A DNA stretch of 64,000 bases. Origin: Candidatus Zixiibacteriota bacterium. Lineage in GTDB: Bacteria > Zixibacteria > MSB-5A5 > GN15 > FEB-12. Both the position numbers and the translations under genes were made by a program. Where the stretch lies: positions 56,296 to 120,295 of the forward strand of contig JAVEYB010000012.1 in assembly GCA_034003725.1 (NCBI GenBank), written 5' to 3'. The notes under the pieces are model-generated. The model was not told the origin of the DNA. It made no database searches and worked only from the letters and a program-made list of their open reading frames with translations. This document shows positions 45,201 to 53,296 of the stretch, piece by piece (the stretch's first letter is position 1; each line of letters starts with the position of its first letter).

Positions 45201-45299
45201 CGCGGGCAATGTACGAAAAACGGCGCCGGTCGCAAATACCTTTCGGCAGGATAGACACGCCCGCTGCCGGCAGCCGGTCTGCGATCCGGGGCAAGGACG

Positions 45300-45776
45300 C
45301 TACCAGCCCTTTGCTTTTCGGAGACCGGTGATATGCCCCAGGTGCTTATCGCAATGGCCGGCATACACGACCAACCAGGACTCCAGTTTCACCAACCCGC
45401 TTTCAGGATGGTTCATACCACGACTCCACTGGTCTTCTGACAGCGACTGCAGAAGATAGACAATGCGGGCATGGAGTCCCCGGAGCATCCAAATCGACGC
45501 TTCGATCGGCATGTTTATGGCATCGGTAAGCCGTGCCCACTCATCCTGAGAATACGGTTTGATCGTAGGACAGTCCTCGGTCAACATCCAGCGGACGCGG
45601 GCAAAGCCATTGGCGTGCGAATCGGCAAGATGATGAACCACCTGACGGATGTTCCATTTGCCGGGTCCATAGGGAGTGTCGAGTTGGCCGTCGGATAAAC
45701 CCGCCACCGCATCCTCTAACAGTGAAGGGAAATCTCGCAGGGTTTCAATGTACTGTCTGCGCTGTTCGGGTGACAT
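45300..45776 (-). CDS. DinB-superfamily protein, YfiT/BstA-like (probable bacillithiol transferase)
   Basis: From the ATG at 45776 (AAGGAG nine bases upstream) this 158-residue four-helix protein matches the YfiT/BstA group: QLDTPYGPGKWNIRQVVHHL, DSHANGFARVRW, TIKPYSQDEW, and YAGHCDKHLGHI. His at 48-49, 54, 141, 145 and 148 are candidates for the metal triad. BstA-type proteins use bacillithiol as nucleophile to modify electrophiles or antibiotics, which fits the bsh genes in this window. A longer start to 45965 would run into the divergent lipoprotein gene. Confidence 0.85.
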   Translation of the reverse strand: MSPEQRRQYIETLRDFPSLLEDAVAGLSDGQLDTPYGPGKWNIRQVVHHLADSHANGFARVRWMLTEDCPTIKPYSQDEWARLTDAINMPIEASIWMLRGLHARIVYLLQSLSEDQWSRGMNHPESGLVKLESWLVVYAGHCDKHLGHITGLRKAKGW

Positions 45777-45906
45777 AGTTACCATCTCCTTGTATGACAA
45801 TCGTTGGACAGCCCGGGCATTGATCGTATATTCATTTTGGGTCGCACAAAGCAAGGGAATAGTCGTCAATGCTACGAATCGGCCGTCGCGAGAGCTGGAT
45901 TGGACA

Positions 45907-46395
45907 ATGAAAATCCCGTACAAGGCAGTGGTCACGCTCCCAGCACTGGCATGTGCGTTTCTCATCGCGCTATCGGCATGTGACCGGAGTAGTGAACCGG
46001 TGGAGGACTATCACTTCGTCGGTATAACCCAAACGGACGCCACCGGGGTCACGATCGGCAGTCCCGACTCCGACGACTGGTGCGAATCGTCCGTCGGTCC
46101 CGGCAACATCCCAAACCAGTACGCCCTTTGGCCCGCATTCCCGAATCCCGCAGTAGGTTCGATAACGGTCCGTTTTGGCTTGCCCATCGTGGATTCGGTG
46201 GAGGTTTATATCCTGGCCTGGCCCTCACGCAAGGTACGCTCATTGGTCAACGGCAGCCGCAACGCGGGCTCATTTGCCATAACGTGGGATCTTCGCAATG
46301 ACGACGGTGATCTGCTTGAACCCGACATCTACCGCTGCGTTATGCGAACAGGGACGTTCATCTGCCACGGCGACATCCTCATACCGGGGCCGTAA
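45907..46395 (+). CDS. Lipoprotein with T9SS/FlgD-like C-terminal domain
   Basis: This 162-residue protein starts at ATG 45907; a longer frame back to 45676 lies antisense to the DinB gene. A lipobox LSAC puts the acylated Cys at 25. From residue 75 the sequence ALWPAFPNPAVGSITVRF, then WDLRNDDGDLLEPDIYRCVM, follows the pattern of T9SS type A or FlgD-Ig tails. A protein with both a lipobox and such a tail is unusual. Function unknown. Confidence 0.7.
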   Translation: MKIPYKAVVTLPALACAFLIALSACDRSSEPVEDYHFVGITQTDATGVTIGSPDSDDWCESSVGPGNIPNQYALWPAFPNPAVGSITVRFGLPIVDSVEVYILAWPSRKVRSLVNGSRNAGSFAITWDLRNDDGDLLEPDIYRCVMRTGTFICHGDILIPGP

Positions 46396-46420
46396 TTCCA
46401 ACTGGCAGCTTCTCCGGGCG

Positions 46421-46984
46421 TCACCGGTCGGTTCCCAGCAGACTCGGTCGATAGGAGACCACAACCGTAGTCATCTCGGCGCCCCCGGCCAGACGATATG
46501 CGATCGCCAGGCCGTTTACTGCGGTCGCTCCGATGCTTATCGCACCTGAAAATGAAACCGGAACCTCGTCGCCCGGCTGGATGACCAGCGCAGGTGAAAA
46601 TGGACTTGTCTCGTTGTAACCGCCCGGACCGGAGAACCGAACGGGTGTGCGAACCTGCCGGTCGTCGACGATTGTCAGGAAATACTCCTCGATCGTAACC
46701 GGTGCGAATCCCTGGTTCGCGATAACCAGTTCCTCGATTATCGAACGGTTGGCAGAGACCATGGAAAGCGACTTTGGCATTTGGAAGACAAGGGCACTGT
46801 CAGGGGACTGGCAGATGTCGTCGGTTCGAATGTGGCAGAATTTGAATTCCGCTTTCTCCGCCCCCTTAACGGTGGCCTCTTCATCGGCTACGAACACTAT
46901 CGGTTCAATTCCACCGCACCCGGCGACGACTACCAGGGCGGACATAACAAGCAAGAGGGCAATCGACTTCGTTACCGATCGCAC
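46421..46984 (-). CDS. Lipoprotein with beta-sandwich domain, unknown function
   Basis: From the GTG at 46984, which has GGGAGG eight bases upstream, this 187-residue protein has a lipobox VAGC (Cys 23), then a beta-rich domain. There are segments typical of abnormal-spindle-like/choice-of-anchor Ig folds (SIIEELVIANQGFAPVTIEE). No catalytic motif is seen. An upstream start at 47050 lacks the signal. It is the last of a minus-strand series that starts with citF. Confidence 0.7.
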   Translation of the reverse strand: MRSVTKSIALLLVMSALVVVAGCGGIEPIVFVADEEATVKGAEKAEFKFCHIRTDDICQSPDSALVFQMPKSLSMVSANRSIIEELVIANQGFAPVTIEEYFLTIVDDRQVRTPVRFSGPGGYNETSPFSPALVIQPGDEVPVSFSGAISIGATAVNGLAIAYRLAGGAEMTTVVVSYRPSLLGTDR

Positions 46985-47082
46985 GTGGTATACCTCCCTA
47001 TGCGAGACAGCTGACCCCTTTATTGAGTTGCCGCCGTACAAGAGCAGCAAGGGCTTGGTCGTGGGGATGTCGCGCGCAGTAA

Positions 47083-47394
47083 TCAGTCCGCATCCTCTAC
47101 ATAGTATACCCTGCGAACGTCCTCGCGGCTGAAAAAGTACGGCAACAGGTTATCCATACCCCGGCTCTGAGTCACCACAAGATAGGCGGAAGATTCAAAG
47201 ATAGCCGCTACCCGCTCCACCGGTGCGTCCTTTTCGAGGTGTGCGCAGAGCCGCCCTACCTCGATACGGAGCGGCGGCTGCCATTGCTGCGACGAATTGA
47301 CGTCAATCGCACGAATCCTTCGCGGCTTGATAGGAGCCCTGGTTGTCTCCTGAAGACGGATGCGGATAGACTCGCGCTGTTGCTCCGTCAGCAC
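47083..47394 (-). CDS. Small hypothetical protein (103 residues)
   Basis: The GTG at 47394 has AAGGAG about ten bases upstream. The protein is basic at the N-terminus, with a mixed alpha/beta second half (ESSAYLVVTQSRGMDNLLPYFF). I recognize no family. It lies 66 bases after citF on the same strand and could be in its transcript. Confidence 0.55.
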   Translation of the reverse strand: MLTEQQRESIRIRLQETTRAPIKPRRIRAIDVNSSQQWQPPLRIEVGRLCAHLEKDAPVERVAAIFESSAYLVVTQSRGMDNLLPYFFSREDVRRVYYVEDAD

Positions 47395-47460
47395 GTCGAT
47401 TCTACTCCTTCACGAAGCCCATATACAATTCGTGTGTCCCTCGCGCTTGTCACCGGCCAC

Positions 47461-49020
47461 TCATCGCCCGGCCCTGACAACGTCGAGAAGCGTACCGTCG
47501 CGCCATTCGACAACATGGACGACGTCGCCTTCGGCACCCGATGGCTCCGGGATTCGGCCGAACGAAGCCGCCTTCTGTATCGATTTGGAGCGGAGTTCCT
47601 CGATCGAGACAACCTTAACGCCAAGTTGGGGTCCGCGCTCGATAATTGCGTCGCGGTACCTGCTTTGGCTCGCCGGATTCACCGCTGCGAATTCTTCGGT
47701 GACCACGACATCAATCACCTCTCCCGGCGTCGTTCGCGTGTACACCCGGTCGACTATTTTGGGGAAGCCCTTGCCGTTTTTACCCGTCGCGAGTGGCATG
47801 AAGATGATGGTCAGATCGGCGCCCGCCGCGACATCCTGCCCGCCGCCAATCCCCCCGATTATACGCCCACCGGCACAGACCGTGTTGAGATTGAACTCCA
47901 GGTCGAGCTCAAGGGCCGACAAAACAGCAAGATCAAGCATGTTGACTGCCGCCTCCTTGTTAGCGACCGAAGCGTAGTAGGCGGTAGTGATCTCGTGGTG
48001 GTTGGGATTCGTCCTCATGGACTCTATCACTTTCCGGCTGGGCTCGAACAGCTGCCCGTGCATCAAATGAGCCACCGTCCCTTCTTCCAGCATGTCAACA
48101 TGCATTGACGTGATCCCGCCGATCGCGAAGTGAGCCCGAGTGCAAGACTCCTTGAGCATCGTGCGGATGTTGTCAAGAACGAGCAGGCCGGCACCGCTCC
48201 CCACCTGGAACGCGAAATCGTTCCGGACGACCCCTGAAGCCCTGATGACGTTCGTCACGTTTTCGGCAACCTGGGCGTTGAACGGGTTGGATCTTGCGTG
48301 CGACAGATCCAACGTGCCGGAGCCGATGCCCGACGCCAGTCCCGGGTCGTCGACCCTGACCACAAAATCCACCTGCTCCATGGAGATGGGCGCCGGGAGG
48401 ACCAGTTTCTCGCTGACCGTTCCCGCTAGCAGACACACATACTCCGCGTAGGCGGCATCGGCATCGAATAAACCCACCGGGCCGCACAGGTGCTCGTCTT
48501 TCCCATACAAGCCGTTGGCGTTGCCATACAAATCCGAGATGGGCACCGGTCCAAATGCAACTCGTATTTCGACTTCGCCCGTCTGAAGTTTTCGAACCCG
48601 GTTTCCGTGCGACACGCCGACAGATACCCACGGCAGAAAGGCGCCTGACGTGATGTGTTCGCCGAGTGCCCGATACGGGTTGCCGTACACACCCGTGATG
48701 ATGCCGTCGCGAGCGGCATCCAGGAGCCACGGGTCGACGTGGTCAAAGAAGGCGTTGCCGTAGATCCTGATATCCCGCTTTTGGTGTTCGCGAAGCTTGG
48801 CCACCACCATCTGCAGCCCCTTGTCACCGGTCCGGTAGTAGTGCGGGTAGGAGATGGTGTCACCGTTACGGATAACGTCCATAACGGCGTCGAGTGAGGT
48901 GAGCTTGTTTCGGCGGTGGGGTATCCGCTTGACATGCGGCCGTCCGAGCAAACGCCCGGTATACGGCCGGTCGCTGAACGCGCCGGCAAACGGCTGGTAC
49001 TGCTTCCCGTTGAACTGCAT
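47461..49020 (-). CDS. citF: Citrate lyase alpha subunit-like CoA-transferase (orphan)
   Basis: This 519-residue protein matches citrate lyase alpha subunit along its length. The segments SDLYGNANGLYGKDE, AFQVGSGAGLLVL, FAIGGITSMHVDML, NPNHHEI, and ALELDLEFNLNTVCAGG correspond to CitF family features. CitF transfers the acyl-carrier from acetate to citrate, forming citryl-ACP. Neither the beta (CitE) nor the ACP gamma subunit (CitD) is encoded nearby, so it may act alone as a citrate or other CoA-transferase. The ATG at 49020 has a GGGAG ribosome site, and a promoter lies just upstream. Confidence 0.86.
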   Translation of the reverse strand: MQFNGKQYQPFAGAFSDRPYTGRLLGRPHVKRIPHRRNKLTSLDAVMDVIRNGDTISYPHYYRTGDKGLQMVVAKLREHQKRDIRIYGNAFFDHVDPWLLDAARDGIITGVYGNPYRALGEHITSGAFLPWVSVGVSHGNRVRKLQTGEVEIRVAFGPVPISDLYGNANGLYGKDEHLCGPVGLFDADAAYAEYVCLLAGTVSEKLVLPAPISMEQVDFVVRVDDPGLASGIGSGTLDLSHARSNPFNAQVAENVTNVIRASGVVRNDFAFQVGSGAGLLVLDNIRTMLKESCTRAHFAIGGITSMHVDMLEEGTVAHLMHGQLFEPSRKVIESMRTNPNHHEITTAYYASVANKEAAVNMLDLAVLSALELDLEFNLNTVCAGGRIIGGIGGGQDVAAGADLTIIFMPLATGKNGKGFPKIVDRVYTRTTPGEVIDVVVTEEFAAVNPASQSRYRDAIIERGPQLGVKVVSIEELRSKSIQKAASFGRIPEPSGAEGDVVHVVEWRDGTLLDVVRAGR

Positions 49021-49050
49021 ACAAATCTCCCAGGCAAGAGTCTTTGCGGA

Positions 49051-49078
49051 AAGGTACGCAATCGCCTTCGGGAGTCAA
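49051..49078 (-). promoter_or_regulatory. Promoter of citF
   Basis: TTGACT (49078-49073), a 16-base spacer, then TACCTT (49056-49051) on the minus strand, about 30 bases before the citF ATG. Confidence 0.55.
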
Positions 49079-49112
49079 GCGGTTGCGGCGGCATGGTTCC
49101 GGGCGGCAGAGA

Positions 49113-49143
49113 CCTGCGGTTCCGGAGGTGCCGGAACCGCAGG
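49113..49143. terminator. Strong hairpin between methyltransferase and citF
   Basis: Perfect 13-bp inverted repeat CCTGCGGTTCCGG/CCGGAACCGCAGG with a 5-base loop. It lies downstream of the methyltransferase gene and upstream of the citF promoter. There is no T-run on either strand, so it may be a terminator without U-tract, an RNA stabilizing hairpin, or a regulator site. Confidence 0.5.
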
Positions 49144-49350
49144 CGGCAGCGAGTCTCAATCGTACCGACAGCCGGGGCTCGAGCGAGCGATGGACCCGAC
49201 GGTCAGTATGACCTTGACCCTGAGGCTTTTCGAAAAACGGGACTCTGCGGTCTATCCGTAACGCGCGAAAGCCGGTCGGAAGTGTTAACGGACAATCGCG
49301 GCGGCGTCCGTTTTTCCGATCGTGCCGTCCAGCCGTCGGCGGGACTACGG

Positions 49351-49965
49351 TTATTTCCGACGCGCTATGATGTGGCTGTACGTATGCTGGTGGGGCGTGC
49401 CGCCGCGGCTGCAGTCGACAGTTTCGTCCTGGTAGTACAGCACTTCCCAGCAGTCGTAGAACCCGAGCAGTTCCCCTCCCTGGAAGGGGTATACGTAGTT
49501 GTCGAGATCGGGCGGGCGCCGTTTTGACGGATCGTGTACAAGAACGGTGAAACCGTGCAAACCTCCCGGGGCGGTGTGGTCCATGAGGTGGTGCAGACGC
49601 GACGCTCGACGCCACTCCGGGATATAGTGGAGTTTGTTCGAGAAGACGACGTCGTAATGCCAGCGGAGCGTATACGACAGAATGCTTTCTTGTACGGTCG
49701 TCAACTGGACGCCCATGTTGGCGGCCCGCTGAGTCAGGTCGGCCAGCGCGGCCTCGGACACATCGACTGCGGTGACTTCAAAGCCCCGGCTGGCGAAATA
49801 CAGCGTGTCGCGCCCTTCGCCGCAGCCGAGGTCGATCAGGTTGAGTTTCTGCCGGCCGCCGGGCTGCGCGATGATCGTAATCCGGTCGCACAGCGGCGAG
49901 CGGCCCCGGCCGAAATAGAACTCCCGCCCGGCGTATGAGCGCTCTTGTGAACTATCGGAGGCCAT
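49351..49965 (-). CDS. TehB-like class I SAM-dependent methyltransferase
   Basis: This 204-residue protein has the methyltransferase motif I LIDLGCGEGRD at residues 43-53, followed by VTAVDVSEAAL (motif II region) and a post-motif DVVFSNKLHYIP. It resembles TehB-type (tellurite/thiol methyltransferase) proteins by size and order. The substrate is not certain. The ATG at 49965 follows the Cys-containing protein gene by 48 bases. Confidence 0.82.
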   Translation of the reverse strand: MASDSSQERSYAGREFYFGRGRSPLCDRITIIAQPGGRQKLNLIDLGCGEGRDTLYFASRGFEVTAVDVSEAALADLTQRAANMGVQLTTVQESILSYTLRWHYDVVFSNKLHYIPEWRRASRLHHLMDHTAPGGLHGFTVLVHDPSKRRPPDLDNYVYPFQGGELLGFYDCWEVLYYQDETVDCSRGGTPHQHTYSHIIARRK

Positions 49966-50013
49966 GTTTCAAAGTAGATCGCCCGCCCGGCCGAAGGCAA
50001 CAACAATGCACGG

Positions 50014-50421
50014 TCAGTCATAGTAGTGCGGAAACTTCTCCGCCGGGTACCTGCTGACCGTTTCGGCGTAGTGATCCAGCAGCAGTCGGTGCTCCTCGGT
50101 CGTGCGTTCAATTGCGCCGGCTTCGATCATCCCTCGGAGCACCCCACCGCAGTGGAGTGTGGCCCGGATCGAGAGGTCGACTTCGGAAAGGTCGAAGTCC
50201 TCCATAAAGGCCGGACAGACGTGGCCGAAGGCCGGGCAGGATCGCCTGTCGTTTTCGACAAACGGCATACCCTCAATATCCCGGTCGGGATTGAGAGCGT
50301 AGTCGTACGGGCAAAATCCCTTGAAGTCACACGGGAGGGCGTTGGCAGGCCGCATGAGGCGTGTCACAAATGTTCGAAGGGTCAGTTTTGGTCCGAATAA
50401 GTACCTGATGTACCTCAGCAT
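50014..50421 (-). CDS. Small protein with five cysteines, function unknown
   Basis: From the ATG at 50421 (GGGGGAGACC just before it) this 135-residue protein has Cys at 31, 37, 62, 69 and 91, around CDFKGFCPYD and SCPAFGHVCPAF. This spacing could bind zinc or an iron-sulfur cluster, but I do not recognize a family. The longer frame to 50580 overlaps the DUF4349 gene. It sits between that gene and a methyltransferase on the same strand. Confidence 0.65.
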   Translation of the reverse strand: MLRYIRYLFGPKLTLRTFVTRLMRPANALPCDFKGFCPYDYALNPDRDIEGMPFVENDRRSCPAFGHVCPAFMEDFDLSEVDLSIRATLHCGGVLRGMIEAGAIERTTEEHRLLLDHYAETVSRYPAEKFPHYYD

Positions 50422-50558
50422 GGTCTCCCCCGCTGCTAGAAGGATGTTCCTCTTCAATATCCAAATCTCGCGCTCCGCTTCGACCATGGCAATCTCATTT
50501 TGTGGGCAGTGTTTTAATTCACGCGCAAGCCAGGCGGAGCTCGGGGCTCGCGGTGCAG

Positions 50559-51257
50559 TCAATTGCGCACGAAGAGCCACTTCACGCCCTTGTATAACTG
50601 TCCGAATACCCAGCCCACCGGACCCGGTCGAACGCCCTCAGTTGTTCTGACGGTAACGGATGCATATGCAATGCGATTGGATAATTGCTGAAGTCGTCCT
50701 TTTAACCCCTCTATGACTCCGTTTATCCGTTCAAGCTCGCGCTCCAGAGAAAGCATCTCCGGAATACTCTCAGCCTTCTCAAGCAGGGCTAAGTATCGCT
50801 CCCGCGTCATTTCGGCGTTAGTGAGACGAGTCTCCAGATCGATATACTCATCGGTGACATCATGTCCCTTCATCTGGCGCTTCAGAACCTCTCCCAGGGT
50901 TCCGATGTACTCCATAGCGAGGGAGAGTGAGTCTGACGGAACGCGAATAGTTGTGGCTCGGACGCTTGACTCAAGTACATACCCCCCGAGTGCGACCGCC
51001 CGGCCGACAATGTTCTTGTGTACGCTGTCCGGCAAGGTAGTTTTAAGATCGAATTCGACGTCAGACGTAACGAGCCTGTCGTTGCGACGTTCTAGATCGC
51101 CGTCCTGCGCGATAACATCTCTCTGTGCCATAACAGCGACGCCGCCAAGGAGTATAGCCGGATCCTCAGCGCCGTACGAGTCATTCGGCGGAGGTGCGCT
51201 CGCGCAGCCCAGTCCCAGAATGCAGATTAATGCAATAGGGTTCACCAGTGATCGCAT
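50559..51257 (-). CDS. DUF4349-family lipoprotein
   Basis: From the ATG at 51257 (GGGAGG six bases upstream) this 232-residue protein has a lipobox LGC with Cys 18. A beta-rich domain (about 65-125, with ATTIRVPSDSLSLAMEYIG) is followed by a coiled-coil (about 135-190; NAEMTRERYLALLEKAES, then LSLERELERINGVIEG) and a C-terminal hydrophobic segment. This is the DUF4349 pattern of envelope proteins, with unknown function. The start at 51443 would add a non-signal extension. Confidence 0.82.
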   Translation of the reverse strand: MRSLVNPIALICILGLGCASAPPPNDSYGAEDPAILLGGVAVMAQRDVIAQDGDLERRNDRLVTSDVEFDLKTTLPDSVHKNIVGRAVALGGYVLESSVRATTIRVPSDSLSLAMEYIGTLGEVLKRQMKGHDVTDEYIDLETRLTNAEMTRERYLALLEKAESIPEMLSLERELERINGVIEGLKGRLQQLSNRIAYASVTVRTTEGVRPGPVGWVFGQLYKGVKWLFVRN

Positions 51258-51461
51258 AGGTCCTCCCAACGCTGAGCAGCTACTATCGTAAGGTAACAAA
51301 GCCGGTTTTTCTCGTGCAGTACAACCCATTGTGTATCTCAATCCGAACCCGGCTTGACCAATCACTTTTCGGGTTCTCCAGATCGCAAGCCATCGTTCCA
51401 TGCGGCGGGTCAGAGAAACAACCAGCCGCGTTCCAAACCGCACATGCTCTTGACGGGGCGA

Positions 51462-51962
51462 TCACTCTCCGAAGTCTCCATCAATAGTTGTCTCTTCATC
51501 AGATCCCCAGTTCGGTTCGTAAAAACCAGCCTGAGCGAAGGCGCCGAATGAGGATTCATCCCATAGGATCGGCTGCTTTACGTAACCATGCTTCACCGGA
51601 TTGAAGTGGATATACTCCACGTGTCGTCTGTAATCACTCTCGTTCCTGATGACATGGTCCCAGTAGCGATGTTGCCATACCCTTCCCGATACGGCAACCC
51701 GGTTCTTGTATTGATGTGTGAACCGTATTTTGATCCTGCGGATTATGTCCGACGGTTCGGTGGCACAGTTCGACAAGTTGAAGTGGATGTGGTCCGGCAT
51801 CAACACCCACGCCGGCATATCGAAGTCCACGTGCGACTGCGTTTGTCCAACCGCCGCGTGCCATATCGCTGCGAATCCAGATTCAAACACCTGGCGATTG
51901 TGGGTGACAATTGTGATGAAATACGACTGCCCGGTCGCAAAGTGCCGGTGAAGACGGGACAT
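51462..51962 (-). CDS. RAYT: REP-associated tyrosine transposase (IS200/IS605-like Y1)
   Basis: From the ATG at 51962, with GGAGG eight bases upstream, this 166-residue HUH endonuclease has the metal-binding HxH at His 58 and His 60 (LMPDHIHF). The candidate nucleophile is Tyr 111 or Tyr 117 in ESDYRRHVEYIHFNPVKHG, a family-typical segment. RAYT proteins cut REP repeats at a GTAG tetranucleotide and are domesticated relatives of IS200 transposases. Three tandem REP-like units with 3' GTAG lie 110 bases upstream. The gene is not flanked by insertion-sequence ends, consistent with a RAYT rather than a transposon. Confidence 0.9.
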   Translation of the reverse strand: MSRLHRHFATGQSYFITIVTHNRQVFESGFAAIWHAAVGQTQSHVDFDMPAWVLMPDHIHFNLSNCATEPSDIIRRIKIRFTHQYKNRVAVSGRVWQHRYWDHVIRNESDYRRHVEYIHFNPVKHGYVKQPILWDESSFGAFAQAGFYEPNWGSDEETTIDGDFGE

Positions 51963-52074
51963 ATGTACATCCTCCCCATGGCTTTCGGTGTCCGATTCGA
52001 TGTCGGCACGGTCAGCGGTCTTCCTTGACAATAAGCGATTGACCGTTCCTGTGCAATCACTTTCTCAGAGTATT

Positions 52075-52345
52075 GTCAGCACCGCTTGCGTTGCGAGCCG
52101 GGTAACCGGAAAGCCGCCGTACATGCAAGCGGAGCTGACCTACTTCTCATCACCCTTGTTCCTGATCCGCCAGTCAGCACCGCTTGCGTTGCGAGCCGGG
52201 TAACCGGAAAGCCGCCGTACATGCAAGCGGAGCTGACCTACTTCTCATCACCCTTGTTCCTGATCCGCCAGTCAGCACCGCTTGCGTTGCGAGCCGGGTA
52301 ACCGGAAAGCCGCCGTACATGCAAGCGGAGCTGACCTACTTCTGC
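52075..52345. repeat. Three tandem 98-bp REP-like units next to RAYT
   Basis: Units of 65 bp at 52075-52139, 52173-52237 and 52271-52335 are spaced exactly 98 bp. Each has arms GTCAGCACCGCTTGC and GCAAGCGGAGCTGAC (14 of 15 bases paired) around a core with a CCGGGTAACCGG hairpin. Read on the minus strand, each unit starts GTAGGTCAGC; the GTAG is the tetranucleotide recognized by RAYT enzymes. The copies are nearly identical to one another. This is not a CRISPR array: the repeat is long and palindromic, and the spacers are not unique. Confidence 0.85.
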
Positions 52346-52361
52346 GAAGTTCATATGTCTT

Positions 52362-52886
52362 TTAGCTTCTGCGTCCTTTTTGTCTCCTCAGGTATTCTTC
52401 CCTTGTCATGAAGGACTGGCTGTCGATTGCGCGGTCGGTCGCGAGGATGCCGTCGAGATGGTCGATCTCATGCTGCAGGAGTTCGGCGAAGTCACCGGTT
52501 GCGGAGATAGATTTCACGGCGCCGTCGGCATCGTGGTACTCGACCAGGATATCCCGTGCCCGCGTGAGCCGAACCATGAGGTCAGGGAAGCTGAAGCAGT
52601 CATCCCACAGTTCGATTCGTTCGGAGCTTTCGCGCACGATCCACGGGTTGATCATGGGGCCGGAGAAGCCGGCCGGATGCATACGAACGAAGATGGCGCG
52701 TTTGGTGACGCCGATCTGCGGCGAGGCGATTCCCCGGCCGAAGCCGTTGCGCGCCCGGAAATCGGCGAGTGTATGGTCGAGATCTTCGATGAGGGAGTTT
52801 GTCTCCGGCGAGCCGAAGTCCGTAATCTCATCGCAGACGGTCCACAGAAGCGGGTTTCCGAGTTGGAGTATGGGGCGTACAGCCAT
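52362..52886 (-). CDS. Peptide deformylase-like metalloenzyme (divergent)
   Basis: This 174-residue protein has the three Def motifs. Motif I is RGIASPQIG (residues 51-59; usually GxGLAAPQ). Motif II is DDCFS at residues 95-99 (usually EGCLS). Motif III is QHEIDHLDG at 138-146, with the metal ligands Cys 97, His 139 and His 143. It should remove formyl from new N-termini, but changes in motifs I and II suggest an altered enzyme. I start at ATG 52886; a longer frame to 53075 adds low-complexity sequence. Confidence 0.8.
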   Translation of the reverse strand: MAVRPILQLGNPLLWTVCDEITDFGSPETNSLIEDLDHTLADFRARNGFGRGIASPQIGVTKRAIFVRMHPAGFSGPMINPWIVRESSERIELWDDCFSFPDLMVRLTRARDILVEYHDADGAVKSISATGDFAELLQHEIDHLDGILATDRAIDSQSFMTREEYLRRQKGRRS

Positions 52887-53296
52887 CGCGCGCAAACCTG
52901 TCAGGTCTAAGGTTTTCCGGAACTCCGCCGGCACGGCGCGGGGTCGCCGTGAGGACCGGCAGTCAACTATCGGAATGTACGTGCGATTCGTCAAGTTCGC
53001 TTTGCGGAATTGCAGTTTTTCGTTGTACAAGGTTGAATTGATTTCGGTTACGGCGAAATGGGTTCGTTTTGTCATTTTTAGGGGGGCCCCATTCTTTTCT
53101 TTTCTCCCAATCGCACACAGGACAGGGGGTTGGACTGAGAAGCGAGGTAATCGGCGTGATACATGTCTGGTAGTGTTTTTGCAGCAGCATAACGGCTCCT
53201 CTCTCTACTATAGGGGGTGGACCATTTTTTCCTTCGAGTTGGTGGGGAAAATGCAGGTACGGAAGGTATGTGGGGGACTGGCGGTAGTGTTCGCTT
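52887..53296. other. Intergenic region, no gene seen
   Basis: A 410-base stretch upstream of the deformylase. It holds A-rich and G-rich low-complexity tracts and no convincing gene. Confidence 0.5.

Larger units (their letters stand above)
49021..49350. other. Intergenic region between citF and the methyltransferase
   Basis: A 330-base stretch with the citF promoter (49051-49078) and a strong hairpin (49113-49143). From 49144 to 49350 I see no gene, repeat or further signal. Confidence 0.6.

Noticed and set aside
52075..52345. Regularly spaced repeats that could suggest a CRISPR array
   Set aside because: The repeat is 65 bp, palindromic, and the spacers are identical in sequence; no cas genes. 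It is a REP array.
52887..53075. 63-residue N-terminal extension of the deformylase frame
   Set aside because: Deformylase starts at the conserved MAVRPILQLG; the extension is low in complexity and runs toward the repeat region.
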